From contig NZ_JANFQO010000001.1 in assembly GCF_024437735.1 (NCBI RefSeq), positions 310,001 to 374,000 on the forward strand: a stretch of 64,000 bases of DNA, in the 5' to 3' direction. The DNA comes from Tahibacter harae. GTDB lineage: Bacteria; Pseudomonadota; Gammaproteobacteria; Xanthomonadales; Rhodanobacteraceae. Under the pieces are notes generated by a model that saw only the letters and a list, made by a program, of their open reading frames with translations, was not told the DNA's origin and ran no database searches. Within the stretch, counting starts at the first letter, position 1. Every line of letters begins with the position of its first letter. This document shows, piece by piece, positions 26,451 through 34,436 of the stretch. The position numbers and the translations under genes are program-made.

Positions 26451-27695
26451 CTAGCGATTCACCTCGAAGCCATCGGCAAACAGCGCATCGGCCGCCACCG
26501 CCGCGACGAACACGCCGCTGCCCCATTCCACCTGGCTCTGTCCGTCCGGATGCAGCGCGGCGATGAACACCAGGTCGCCGCGGTTGTTCAGGGCCGGCGC
26601 GCCGGAAAACACCGCGTCCGCGTTGTGCTGGCCTACCTGCCCCAGGCCCAGGTCGGTCGCGAGCCGGTCGCCCTTGCCGACCACGCGGCGCAGGTTGTCG
26701 CCATCGCCCACGTAGATAGCCTGTCCATCCGCATCGCGCGCGCGGAAGGCAACGAGGCCGTCGTCGTTGATGCTGGGCGGGAAGAATTCCAGTTCGCGGA
26801 TCAGCCCGGCGGGATCGACCGCGGCAATCTCGCGCAATTCCACGCCGTCGTAGCGGTAGACCACGCGGCGGTTGTCGGCGAAGCGCGTGGCGATGAAGGC
26901 GATCCTGCCGTTGTCGCTGAGCGCGAGCGAATTGTCGAAGCGCGCGATCGGCGAGTTTGCGTCGGAGCCGCGGTCGGCGACCAGACGGGTGGAGCTGCCG
27001 TCGCTGGCGAAGCGGCGGATCTCGGTGGCGCTGGTGAAATCCGGCGAGGTCGCCACCTTCGCGACCAGGGCGCGGCTGTCGTCGAAGGACGGCGTGTACA
27101 GATAGGTAAAGCTGCTGCCCGGATCCAGCCCCTTGTCGGTGGCATGGAATGCCGCCGTGCCAGCCGCGACCGAGGCATAAGCGCGGCCGGCGCTGAAATT
27201 CGCCTGGAAACCGATCTGTCCGGCCGCATTGATCCCCGGCGCGGAATAGGTATTGGGGAATACCGGCGGCGTGGCCACGCGCGCGGCGGCAGCGGCGGCG
27301 TGATCGTAGCGGTAAATGCCGTCGGCGCCGCCGGTATCGCTGAGCAGGAACACGGCCAGGCCACTGTTATTGAGGCGCAGCGAAGCGGAAATCAGCGCAT
27401 CCACCGGTCCGGTGAACACGATACTGCCGGTGCCGCCGGCACCGAACCACACACCGGGCCGGCTGTCCGCGCCATCGGGCACGATCTGCACCGGGAAAGC
27501 GACGCGGCCGCTGTCGTCGATATCGGCCGTGATGCTGTTGAAGGACGCGCCCGGCGGCAGGTTGTAGCCGTTGTCGTTGACGATGAGGTTGGTGCGCGCC
27601 TGGAGTTGCGGCGCGGCATAGCCGGGCAGCGCGGCATGGACGTTGCCGGCCAGGCCGGCGCAGAGAACACAGAACGTGGCGATGTTGCGGGTCAT
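26451..27695 (-). CDS. Secreted NxxGxxxF-repeat protein with LFADGFEVNR tail
   Basis: 414 residues with a signal peptide (about 1-21, ending NVHA). At least six repeats carry the motif N/D-xx-G-xxx-F: DIDDSGRVAF, LNNSGLAVF, INAAGQIGF, LSDNGRIAF, INDDGLVAF, LNNRGDLVF. They are spaced roughly 50-70 residues apart, as in the NxxGxxAF tandem-repeat surface proteins that probably form a beta-propeller. The C-terminus DALFADGFEVNR matches the tail of the nuclease (DHIFKDGFESAQ), pointing to a shared export or anchoring signal. The function is unknown. It is transcribed alone on the minus strand. Confidence 0.75.
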   Translation of the reverse strand: MTRNIATFCVLCAGLAGNVHAALPGYAAPQLQARTNLIVNDNGYNLPPGASFNSITADIDDSGRVAFPVQIVPDGADSRPGVWFGAGGTGSIVFTGPVDALISASLRLNNSGLAVFLLSDTGGADGIYRYDHAAAAAARVATPPVFPNTYSAPGINAAGQIGFQANFSAGRAYASVAAGTAAFHATDKGLDPGSSFTYLYTPSFDDSRALVAKVATSPDFTSATEIRRFASDGSSTRLVADRGSDANSPIARFDNSLALSDNGRIAFIATRFADNRRVVYRYDGVELREIAAVDPAGLIRELEFFPPSINDDGLVAFRARDADGQAIYVGDGDNLRRVVGKGDRLATDLGLGQVGQHNADAVFSGAPALNNRGDLVFIAALHPDGQSQVEWGSGVFVAAVAADALFADGFEVNR

Positions 27696-27969
27696 GCGCG
27701 GATCCTCCTGCGTTTGCCGCCGTCCGGACCGGGCTCATGCCCAGACCGGCACGCGGAGCCGGCCCGGCCGGCGGGAAAGCCACAAATTAGCGGGAATGGT
27801 GTGAAAAATTGGGGGAAGGATCACATCGCCGCGTCCAGGCCATGCAGGATCTACGGCCAATGTCGTAGTCTTGTGCGGCGGACATTCCCTGTCGTGGGCA
27901 GACGGCAGTCGCGGGTCCGCGCAATCCATACCCTCACACGCCGGCTTCAAAGACCGGCAAGGAGATGTC

Positions 27970-28800
27970 ATGCGTGTTTTTTCTGCCCTGGGGCTCATTG
28001 CCCTGACCGCCGCCGGCCAGGCCCAGGCCGGCAGCTGCGAAACCAATTTCAGCAAGCAGGGCTCGCCCTTCACCGGCAGCAGCTACCGTTCCTCGGTAGC
28101 GCTTTCCGACCTCAGCGTCGCCAGCGCGATCAACCAGATGCGCGCCACCGCCCTGGAAAAGAAGATGAACGTGCTGGCCTTCGACGCCGAAGGCGGCAGC
28201 CTGCTGATCGAGGAGCCGGAGAGTTTCAAGCACAAGCCCATTCCCATGATCATCAGCGCGGCGCAGGAAAACGGCGTCACTACGGTGAGCATGGAAGTGA
28301 AGCTGGGCCGCGGCGCACTGACCAAGAGCGACGCCATGCGCGATGAAATCTGCAAGATGCTGGCGACGGTGAAGCCCGGCGCCGCCGGCGAACGCGCCGC
28401 CAAGGACGCCGAGGCGCGCACTGCCAGCGCCGGCCCGGAAAAGATCGACGCGCTGGCCTTCTCGCTCAAGCTGGCACGCCAGTCCAACGAGAACCAGTCC
28501 ACCATCAACCCGCGCTACAAAGGCAAGAAATTCACGGTTACCGGCCGCGCCGCCTTCATCATGGAAGACGGCGACGACTACAACGTCGGCTACGACATAC
28601 CCGAGCCCGGCGACATGCTGATCAAGCCGGGCCCGATGGATCCGCATTACAAGGTCTCGATCAGCTGCATCATGGCCAAGAACCAGACCGCCTACGCGCT
28701 GACCCTGCGCGAAGGCGACAAGATCGCCCTGACTGGCACCTTCTCGCGCTATGACCAGTTCAAGCACGTGGTCTGGCTGGAAGGCTGCGTCAAGAGCTGA
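27970..28800 (+). CDS. Secreted protein with C-terminal tRNA_anti-like OB fold
   Basis: Start ATG 27970 with AAGGAG a few bases upstream gives 276 residues. Signal peptide about 1-19 (LTAAGQAQA). The middle (about 25-150) is unrecognised. The C-terminal 110 residues (NPRYKGKKFTVTGRAAFI, VSISCIM, LREGDKIALTGTFSRYDQF, VWLEGCVKS) have the pattern of tRNA_anti-like OB-fold proteins, a small exported domain of unknown ligand. Two Cys (SCIM and GCVK) could form a disulfide across the barrel. Single-gene unit; the hairpin at 28810-28841 follows. Confidence 0.7.
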   Translation: MRVFSALGLIALTAAGQAQAGSCETNFSKQGSPFTGSSYRSSVALSDLSVASAINQMRATALEKKMNVLAFDAEGGSLLIEEPESFKHKPIPMIISAAQENGVTTVSMEVKLGRGALTKSDAMRDEICKMLATVKPGAAGERAAKDAEARTASAGPEKIDALAFSLKLARQSNENQSTINPRYKGKKFTVTGRAAFIMEDGDDYNVGYDIPEPGDMLIKPGPMDPHYKVSISCIMAKNQTAYALTLREGDKIALTGTFSRYDQFKHVVWLEGCVKS

Positions 28801-28809
28801 GGCGCACGG

Positions 28810-28841
28810 CGCCGCAGACGGCCGTAGGGCTGTCTGCGGCG
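28810..28841. terminator. Bidirectional hairpin between convergent genes
   Basis: CGCCGCAGAC (28810-28819) and GTCTGCGGCG (28832-28841) make a perfect 10-bp stem. It lies between the converging OB-fold and HAD genes. No T run follows, so termination by this hairpin alone is uncertain. Confidence 0.5.
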
Positions 28842-28860
28842 TCCGCGGCCGCGAGGCGCT

Positions 28861-29541
28861 TCAGTCCACGGGTTCGCCGCGGTAGTAGCGGTGCCGGGCC
28901 AGCTGCAGCAGCGCCAGGTCTTCGTGCGTGTCGCCGTAGGCGTAGATTTCGCCGTAGCGCGCAAGATCGTAGTGCGCGCGCACGCGGCGCGCCTTTTCCT
29001 CGCCGGCGCACTGGGCGCCGGCATAGCGGCCGCTGAGACGCCCGTCCATCACTTCCAGCCGCGAGCACAGGCAATCGACCTGCTGCGCACGGCACCAGTG
29101 CGCCAGATACACGTCCAGCGCACCGGATACCACCACGACCGTATCGCCGCGCTGCTGATGCCAGCGCAGCCGCTCCAGTGCCCGCGGCCGCAGCACCGGG
29201 GACAGCGCTTCGCGCGCGAAGCGTTCGCCGCTGCGGGCGTAAACCTGTTCGTCGAGACCGCGCAGGCAGTAGCTCACCAGCCGCTCGCGCAGGAAATGCG
29301 CACTGACCCAGCCCAGGCGGTAGCCCAGCAGCAGCGGCGCGAACAGCACGGTGCCCAGCGCCACCCGGGCACGCGGCGTGGCGGTGCGCAGGAAATCGGG
29401 GAACATCTCGCGGTCGGTCAGGGTGCCGTCGAAATCGAACAGGGCCAGGCCAGGCGCCTGGTCCATGCGGCCCGGCCCGGAAGGCTCCGCGGGCGTGGGC
29501 GGCGCGGCTTCCGCAACGGAAAGGTGAGCGGCGGTCATCAT
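28861..29541 (-). CDS. HAD-IB family phosphatase
   Basis: Start at ATG 29541 overlaps the TetR stop codon by one base (TGATG), giving 226 residues; ATG 29466 (MDQAPGLALFDFDGT) is an alternative. HAD motifs: LFDFDGTLTD (Asp36 nucleophile, Asp38), VVVSGALD (motif II Ser), EEKARRV (Lys) and YGDTHEDLALL (motif III Asp pair). A helical cap between motifs I and II fits the C1-capped HAD-IB group (phosphoserine phosphatase-like; several members act on phospholipid or phosphoamino substrates). The substrate cannot be told. Coupled to the TetR gene, it should be under that regulator. Confidence 0.85.
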   Translation of the reverse strand: MMTAAHLSVAEAAPPTPAEPSGPGRMDQAPGLALFDFDGTLTDREMFPDFLRTATPRARVALGTVLFAPLLLGYRLGWVSAHFLRERLVSYCLRGLDEQVYARSGERFAREALSPVLRPRALERLRWHQQRGDTVVVVSGALDVYLAHWCRAQQVDCLCSRLEVMDGRLSGRYAGAQCAGEEKARRVRAHYDLARYGEIYAYGDTHEDLALLQLARHRYYRGEPVD

Positions 29542-30191
29542 CAGCGCCGGCGCCGGACGGCGGACGGGGTTTTCTGCGCGGCGGCGGCGGGCGCGGCCAC
29601 CTGCCGCACCAGCCACAACATGGCCGCGCGCGTCGCCGCGGCATCGGCGCCCGCGTCGATCTGCAATGCGGCGCGATCGAACGCAGCGGCGAGCAGTTGG
29701 GCTATCGCATCCACCGCCACCGTCGCATCGGCCAGGCCGGTTTCGAGCAGACCGGCGCGCAGGCTGGCGGCGGCATTCGCCGCGTCCACCGCCAGGCTGT
29801 CGGCCACACCCAGCGCGGCCGGCCCTTCGATCAGCAGCAGACGGGTGCGGCCGGGGACGGTCATCGCATCCAGATAGGCCTCGCTGCCGGCCAGCAGCGC
29901 TTCCTGCGGCAACCGCTGCGCCGGCGCAGCGGCCTCGATCGCTGCCTGCACCGCCTGCGCTTCCTGCTGCAGCACCTGGCGGAACAGATCCAGCTTGTCC
30001 ACGAAGTGGTGGTACAGCGCACCGCGGGTGATGCCGGCCGCGGCGCAGATATCCGGCGTGGAGGTGTCGCCGTAGCCGTGCTGCACGAATAGTTCGCGCG
30101 CGGCCTGCAGCAGGGCGGCGCGGGTGGCCTCGGTGCGGTCGCGGTTGCTGCGCGGCGTGACGGGCGTGGGCTGGGCTTTGCGCCGTTGCAT
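29541..30191 (-). CDS. TetR/AcrR family transcriptional repressor
   Basis: 216 residues. The N-terminal DNA-binding domain (about 20-75) is typical: [20 protein letters not shown], then helix-turn-helix [27 protein letters not shown]. The C-terminal all-helical ligand domain is alanine-rich and unassigned. The start ATG (30191) abuts a palindromic operator, and a second copy lies 30 bases away toward the divergent VOC gene. It probably represses itself, the downstream HAD gene and the VOC gene, and is released by an unknown small molecule. Confidence 0.92.
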   Translation of the reverse strand: MQRRKAQPTPVTPRSNRDRTEATRAALLQAARELFVQHGYGDTSTPDICAAAGITRGALYHHFVDKLDLFRQVLQQEAQAVQAAIEAAAPAQRLPQEALLAGSEAYLDAMTVPGRTRLLLIEGPAALGVADSLAVDAANAAASLRAGLLETGLADATVAVDAIAQLLAAAFDRAALQIDAGADAAATRAAMLWLVRQVAAPAAAAQKTPSAVRRRR

Positions 30192-30208
30192 ACATACAGC
30201 CTGTATGT
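30192..30208. promoter_or_regulatory. TetR-type operator, copy 1
   Basis: ACATACAG-C-CTGTATGT is a perfect 8-1-8 palindrome directly in front of the tetR start codon. It matches copy 2 at 30222-30238 in both arms except one outer base. Typical position for an autoregulatory TetR site. Confidence 0.85.
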
Positions 30209-30221
30209 TAGTTTGAAATCC

Positions 30222-30238
30222 GCATACAGTCTGTATGT
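30222..30238. promoter_or_regulatory. TetR-type operator, copy 2
   Basis: GCATACAG-T-CTGTATGT repeats copy 1 with a centre-to-centre distance of 30 bases, about three helical turns, so two dimers could bind the same DNA face. It lies 20 bases before the VOC start codon. Confidence 0.85.
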
Positions 30239-30257
30239 AAATCCGGAGCGGCACAAC

Positions 30258-30683
30258 ATGAAAGTCAGCAGCTACTACCCCGTGCTCATGTGCGCCGATG
30301 TCGCGGCTACCGCGCGCTTCTACCAGCAGCACTTCGGCTTCGTCGCCCTGTTCAGCAGCAACTGGTACGTGCACCTGCAGCTGCACGACGATGCCGACGT
30401 CAACCTGGCTGTGCTCGACGGCCAGCACGAAACCATCCCGGCCGCGGACCGCGGCACCGCCGCCGGCCTGCTGCTGAACTTCGAGGTGGACGACGTGGAC
30501 GCGGTGCACGACCGCCTGCGCGCCGCCGGCCTGCCGATACGGTGCCCGCTGCGCGACGAGGCCTTCGGCCAGCGCCACTTCATCACGGCCGATCCCAACG
30601 GCGTGCTGATCGATGTCATCACGCCGATTCCGCCCTCGGGTGAGTTCGCCGCCCAGTACGCAGCCGGCGCGCTGCCGGACTGA
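30258..30683 (+). CDS. VOC-fold (glyoxalase/bleomycin-resistance type) protein
   Basis: Start ATG 30258 with GGAG upstream gives 141 residues; it lies just past both operators. Pattern [23 protein letters not shown] at the start, [21 protein letters not shown] in the second half and [13 protein letters not shown] at the end are the usual VOC landmarks. These proteins bind or modify small molecules (dioxygenases, lyases, drug binders). Control by the divergent TetR gene suggests a role in handling the inducer. The exact reaction cannot be deduced. Confidence 0.82.
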   Translation: MKVSSYYPVLMCADVAATARFYQQHFGFVALFSSNWYVHLQLHDDADVNLAVLDGQHETIPAADRGTAAGLLLNFEVDDVDAVHDRLRAAGLPIRCPLRDEAFGQRHFITADPNGVLIDVITPIPPSGEFAAQYAAGALPD

Positions 30684-30752
30684 GCCGCGCCCGGGCTTCA
30701 CAGACGGGCCGCAAGCCGCTACGTTGGCCCGCCCCGCGCCGCGAGCCCGTCC

Positions 30753-31523
30753 GTGTTCACACAAGCCCTGGTACGTGCACCCAGCTCCAACTTCGCCGCC
30801 GGGCTGACGCGGGAAAATCTGGGCGTTCCCGACCACGCCCTGGCCCTGCGCCAGCATGCGGCCTATTGCGATGCGCTGCGGCGCTGCGGCCTGGACGTGC
30901 ACGAACTGCCGCCCGACCCGCGCCACCCCGACGCCACCTTCGTCGAGGACACCGCCGTGCTGCTGCCGCGCTGTGCCGTGCTGACCCGCCCCGGCGCGCC
31001 CAGCCGCGCCGGCGAAGTCGAAGCCGTAGGCCAGGCATTGCGCGCGCAGGGCCTGGTCCTGCAGCAGATCGAAGCGCCGGGCACGCTGGACGGCGGCGAT
31101 ATCTGCGAAGCCGGCGAGCACGTCTTCATCGGCCTGTCGGCGCGCACCAATGCGGCCGGCGCCGAACAGCTGGCGCGGTGCCTCGCCGCCGCCGGCTACG
31201 CCAGCAGCCTGGTCGATGTGAGCGACATATCCAGCATCCTGCACCTCAAGAGCGGGCTGAGCTGGCTGGGCGACGGGCGCCTGCTGCTGATCGAGGCGCT
31301 GGCCGGGCATCCGGCGTTCGCCGGCTACGACCGCATCGTGGTCGATTCCGACGAAGCCTATGCGGCCAATGCGGTGCGCGTGAACGCGCATGTGCTGGTC
31401 GCCGCCGGCTATGCGCGCACCACGGCGCGGCTGCGCGAGGCGGGCTATGCACCGCTGGAGCTGGACATGAGCGAATTCCGCAAGATGGACGGCGGCCTGA
31501 GCTGCCTTTCCCTGCGCTACTGA
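30753..31523 (+). CDS. ddaH: Dimethylarginine dimethylaminohydrolase (DDAH)
   Basis: 256 residues, GTG start at 30753. The enzyme hydrolyses N-omega-methylated arginines to citrulline and methylamines. Visible active-site features: DATFVEDTAV (Glu65, Asp66), LDGGDI, His164 in SILHLKSG, and Cys251 in DGGLSCLSL as nucleophile. Length and residue spacing agree with the P. aeruginosa enzyme (254 residues). Relatives include arginine deiminase, but the short length without the extra helical domain favours DDAH. It is followed after 11 bases by a GNAT gene, so the two may be co-expressed. Confidence 0.85.
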   Translation: MFTQALVRAPSSNFAAGLTRENLGVPDHALALRQHAAYCDALRRCGLDVHELPPDPRHPDATFVEDTAVLLPRCAVLTRPGAPSRAGEVEAVGQALRAQGLVLQQIEAPGTLDGGDICEAGEHVFIGLSARTNAAGAEQLARCLAAAGYASSLVDVSDISSILHLKSGLSWLGDGRLLLIEALAGHPAFAGYDRIVVDSDEAYAANAVRVNAHVLVAAGYARTTARLREAGYAPLELDMSEFRKMDGGLSCLSLRY

Positions 31524-31534
31524 GAGCCCGCCCG

Positions 31535-32041
31535 ATGAGTGTGACCACGACGCCGCGCCTGCGGCTGGAACGTTTCAGCGAAGCCGACGACGCCTTCATC
31601 CTGCGCCTGGTGAACGAGCCGGCCTGGCTGCAGTACATCGGCGACAAGGGCGTGCGCACGCTGGACGATGCGCGCGGCTACCTGCGCAACGGCCCCATGG
31701 CCATGTACGAACGCCACGGCCACGGCCTGTACCGCATCGACCACGCCGGCAGCGGCGCGCCCATCGGCATGTGCGGCCTGATCAAGCGCGACAACCTCGA
31801 CGATGTCGACATCGGCTACGCCCTGCTGCCCGAGCACTGCGGCCAGGGCTATGCCGAGGAAGCCGCCCGCGCGACCCTGCAGCTGGCGCGCGAGCAGTTC
31901 GGCCTGCGCCGCGTGGTGGCCATCGTCACGCCGGGCAATGCGCGCTCGACCCAGCTGCTGCACAAGCTGGGGATGCGCTACGAAAGAAACGTCGAGATGC
32001 AGCCCGGCAACGTGCCCGAGCTTTACGCCATCGAGTGGTAG
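31535..32041 (+). CDS. GNAT acetyltransferase (RimJ/RimL type)
   Basis: 168 residues. TPRLRLERFSEADDAFIL at the start is typical for the Acetyltransf_3 subgroup. The acetyl-CoA binding part is IGYALLPEHCGQGYAEEAAR (Q/R-x-x-G-x-G/A loop), and NARSTQLLHKLGMRYE is the usual C-terminal helix-strand. The substrate may be a protein N-terminus, an antibiotic or a small amine. Directly behind the DDAH gene. Confidence 0.88.
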   Translation: MSVTTTPRLRLERFSEADDAFILRLVNEPAWLQYIGDKGVRTLDDARGYLRNGPMAMYERHGHGLYRIDHAGSGAPIGMCGLIKRDNLDDVDIGYALLPEHCGQGYAEEAARATLQLAREQFGLRRVVAIVTPGNARSTQLLHKLGMRYERNVEMQPGNVPELYAIEW

Positions 32042-32116
32042 CCGCGGCCCGCCTGGTACGCCGCGGCGCCGCGAGCGCAAGCGCTCCGATCCAGGCCGCG
32101 TGCGAACCGCAGCCGT

Positions 32117-32482
32117 TCAGCGCCGCCATACCGCCCAGGCCAGAAGCAGCCAGCCCGCGATCAGCAGCGTGCCGCCGAGCGGCGTGACCGCGCCCAGCCA
32201 GCGCGGCGCGCCCAGCACCAGGGCGAACAGGCTGCCGGAGAACGCGCAGCTGCCCGTCAGAAAAGCCGCCGCGGCCGCGCGCGCCGCGCCGCCGGTGGCC
32301 GCGCCGGCCGCGAACAGCGCCGCCAGCACATGCCAGAACAGGTAGCTGGTGCCGGTCTGCCAGACGGCGAGCTGGGCCGGTTCCAGGCTGGCGCGCAGCG
32401 CATGCGCGCCGAATGCGCCCAGGCCGACGCCAAGCGCGCCCAGCACAGCCGCCAGGGCGAGAAGAGTTCGGGAGGAAGGCAT
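32117..32482 (-). CDS. DUF423 family membrane protein
   Basis: 121 residues with four hydrophobic helices. GALGVGLGAFGAHALRASL in the first helix and WQTGTSYLFWHVLAAL in the second are the conserved blocks of DUF423 (YgdD-like) inner-membrane proteins; the GAFGAHAL motif is diagnostic. Function not established. Convergent with the GNAT gene on its left. Confidence 0.85.
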   Translation of the reverse strand: MPSSRTLLALAAVLGALGVGLGAFGAHALRASLEPAQLAVWQTGTSYLFWHVLAALFAAGAATGGAARAAAAAFLTGSCAFSGSLFALVLGAPRWLGAVTPLGGTLLIAGWLLLAWAVWRR

Positions 32483-33087
32483 GCACGGGCTCCGCAGCGG
32501 CAGTGGCGGAGCATAGCCGCACCGCGGGCGCGGTGCTGCCGCTGCGACGCTGCGCCCCGCAGCGCGGGGCGAAGTCGCCGCGACGGCCGGTTGCAGCCGG
32601 ACCGGCGCGGCGACCGCTCGGGGGGAAGAACCAAAAACCTGCGCCGTCCGTGGCGCCTTGCGACTGCTCCTTGAACCTAACGCGGAAATTTGCGGCCCTG
32701 CGCATCAGCCGGGCCGCAAAAATCGCCGACATCCTTGCGGCGTCACGGTATTGCAGGATCGTTACAGTAGCGAGTCCGCTGCGCACCTCCCTTGCGGGAA
32801 AGCTTCCTGCCGCGGTGCGGCAGCGTGACTGCTGCTTCAAACGCCCTGCCCGGCCTGAACCGAACCGTTTCATCGCTTCCTGCGTGTCTGTTCCAGCGCC
32901 TGCGTCCGCTCCGCCGCACCCTGCCGCCATCGCGCGCACGCTGCCGCATGAAGGCGCAAGGCCGTCATGAAGAGGTGTCTGCCGTAGGGGTAGGACGATG
33001 AGGCCGGGCGACTGCGCCGGACGAAAAGCATCTTAATCCAGCCATGTCGCAACGCACAATACGTTGCTATTTCAGTTTTGTGCACAA
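32483..33087. other. Long non-coding stretch (about 600 bases)
   Basis: This stretch lies between the DUF423 start and the terminator of the Gld-type operon. It contains AT-richer patches near 32670-32700 and 33030-33095. A 71-codon minus-strand frame (32870-33085) has a basic, low-complexity translation and no ribosome site, so I do not call it. The DUF423 promoter should lie at its left end. Confidence 0.45.
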
Positions 33088-33118
33088 ATAAAAAAGCCGC
33101 AGGACCAGCCTGCGGCTT
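33088..33118 (-). terminator. Rho-independent terminator of the Gld-type ABC operon
   Basis: On the minus strand AAGCCGCAGG pairs with CCTGCGGCTT (plus-strand arms 33094-33103 and 33109-33118) around a 5-base loop and is followed by a T run (plus-strand A at 33088-33095). It lies about 85 bases after the DUF4340 stop codon. Confidence 0.92.
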
Positions 33119-33202
33119 GACTCAATGACTTGCGTCGATTTGTACGGACAGCAATGACGCTGTTTCGAATTTTTGGCAAAAATCCGCGCGTATGCGCAAC
33201 GC

Positions 33203-34417
33203 TTATTTCTTCGTTGCCGCGGGCTTCTGTTCCAGCGGTTTGAGCAGTTCGTCCACGCTCTTGTCCAGGTTGGCGAATTTGTGCTGCGGCAGGGCGAAGG
33301 TCCAGCCCTCGAAGCGCTGCTTCAGCGCGGCGACTTCGCTGTCCACCGCGGCGAAGCGGTCGGCCTTGTCCTTGGCCGGATCGCTGACCGCCGCTGGCGG
33401 CGCGGCCGGCTTGGCGTCCTTGGCGTCCTTGGCATCGGCCGGCTGGGCGGCCTGCTGCGCTTCGTAGTCCGCCTTGGCCTTGGCCTGGGCTTGCGTCACC
33501 GCCGCCTCCGCAGCAGCGGCATCCTTGTCGGCGCGGAACTGGGCGTAGAACTTGGTCTCGTCCTTTTTCCAGGCCGTCACCTCGACCACGACGCCGTCAA
33601 AGGTGGAGTATGTGGCGCGGAATACCTTGTCGGCCGGCGGCGGGTTCTGCGCGGCCGGGAACACGTCCTCGAAGTTCAGCCCGGCCAGGGTGGTGCCCAG
33701 GGTGTTGGCGGCGAACTCGGAACTGAGTTCGCGCCCCTTGGGCAGGTCGGCCACCTGGTAGTTGGTGTCCGCGGCCTGGGTCTTGAAACCGCGCAGCGGC
33801 TTGGCATCGGGCTTGTGCAGGCTGAACTCGCGCACGCGCGTGGCCGGGATGTCGGTGATGGACGCATCCAGCCAGTAGGTGGGGTTCTTGTCCGGCGCGA
33901 TATTGCCCTTGGCCAGCCAGCTCTGCTTGTCGCCGGCGCGGCGCACGAAGGTGCCGTCGCCGCGCGGGCTGACCGTGCCCACGATAAGCTGGGCCGGCTT
34001 GCCCAGGCCGTCCAGCGTCACCAGCACGCCCTTGGCCTCGGCCGCGCTGATGTCGCTGACGCCGAGGTCGGCGTAGCGCTGCTCGTTGGCGGTCTTCTGC
34101 TCGATCAGGCGCGCCTGGCTCAGCTTGAGCAGGTATTCGCGCACCTTGCCCGCATCGGCGCGGTAGCCGCCTTTTTCTTTCAGCGTCCAGCCCTGGCCGC
34201 CTTTTTCCAGCGTGGCGATCGGCTGCGAACCCGGGCCGGTCAGGCCCAGGCTCTTCACGTCGTTGAGATGATCGGCGAGTTCGGGCAGCGCGTAGCTGGC
34301 CGTCTGCGCGCCTTCGCTATGCGGCTTGCGCGAGCTGTTGATCGCCGCCGCGGCAATCAGCGCCACCGCCGCGGCCACGCCCAGGCCGATCACGGTCTTG
34401 GAATTCATGTGGTTCAT
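33203..34417 (-). CDS. DUF4340 domain protein, last gene of the Gld-type ABC operon
   Basis: Start ATG 34417 with GGAGAG 7 bases upstream gives 404 residues. One N-terminal membrane helix (about 8-26, VIGLGVAAAVALIAAAAI), then a long periplasmic region of the DUF4340 type (for example GWTLKEKGGYRADAGKVREYLLKL and LKLSQARLIEQKT), which is commonly coded after GldG-like genes. An Ala/Lys/Asp-rich low-complexity stretch (about 310-360, repeats of DAKDAK) precedes the tail. It begins 19 bases after the GldG-like stop. It probably works with that protein as an extracytoplasmic accessory of the transporter; molecular role unknown. Confidence 0.8.
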   Translation of the reverse strand: MNHMNSKTVIGLGVAAAVALIAAAAINSSRKPHSEGAQTASYALPELADHLNDVKSLGLTGPGSQPIATLEKGGQGWTLKEKGGYRADAGKVREYLLKLSQARLIEQKTANEQRYADLGVSDISAAEAKGVLVTLDGLGKPAQLIVGTVSPRGDGTFVRRAGDKQSWLAKGNIAPDKNPTYWLDASITDIPATRVREFSLHKPDAKPLRGFKTQAADTNYQVADLPKGRELSSEFAANTLGTTLAGLNFEDVFPAAQNPPPADKVFRATYSTFDGVVVEVTAWKKDETKFYAQFRADKDAAAAEAAVTQAQAKAKADYEAQQAAQPADAKDAKDAKPAAPPAAVSDPAKDKADRFAAVDSEVAALKQRFEGWTFALPQHKFANLDKSVDELLKPLEQKPAATKK

Positions 34418-34436
34418 GCCGGGTCTCTCCCTGTGC

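Noticed and set aside
26094-28346. 750-codon plus-strand frame crossing the NxxGxxxF-repeat gene
   Set aside because: It mirrors the minus-strand gene, which has a signal peptide and regular repeats; the plus-strand translation has none.
32870-33085. 71-codon minus-strand frame in the gap left of the Gld-type operon
   Set aside because: No ribosome site, basic low-complexity sequence, and it lies directly behind a terminator without its own visible promoter.
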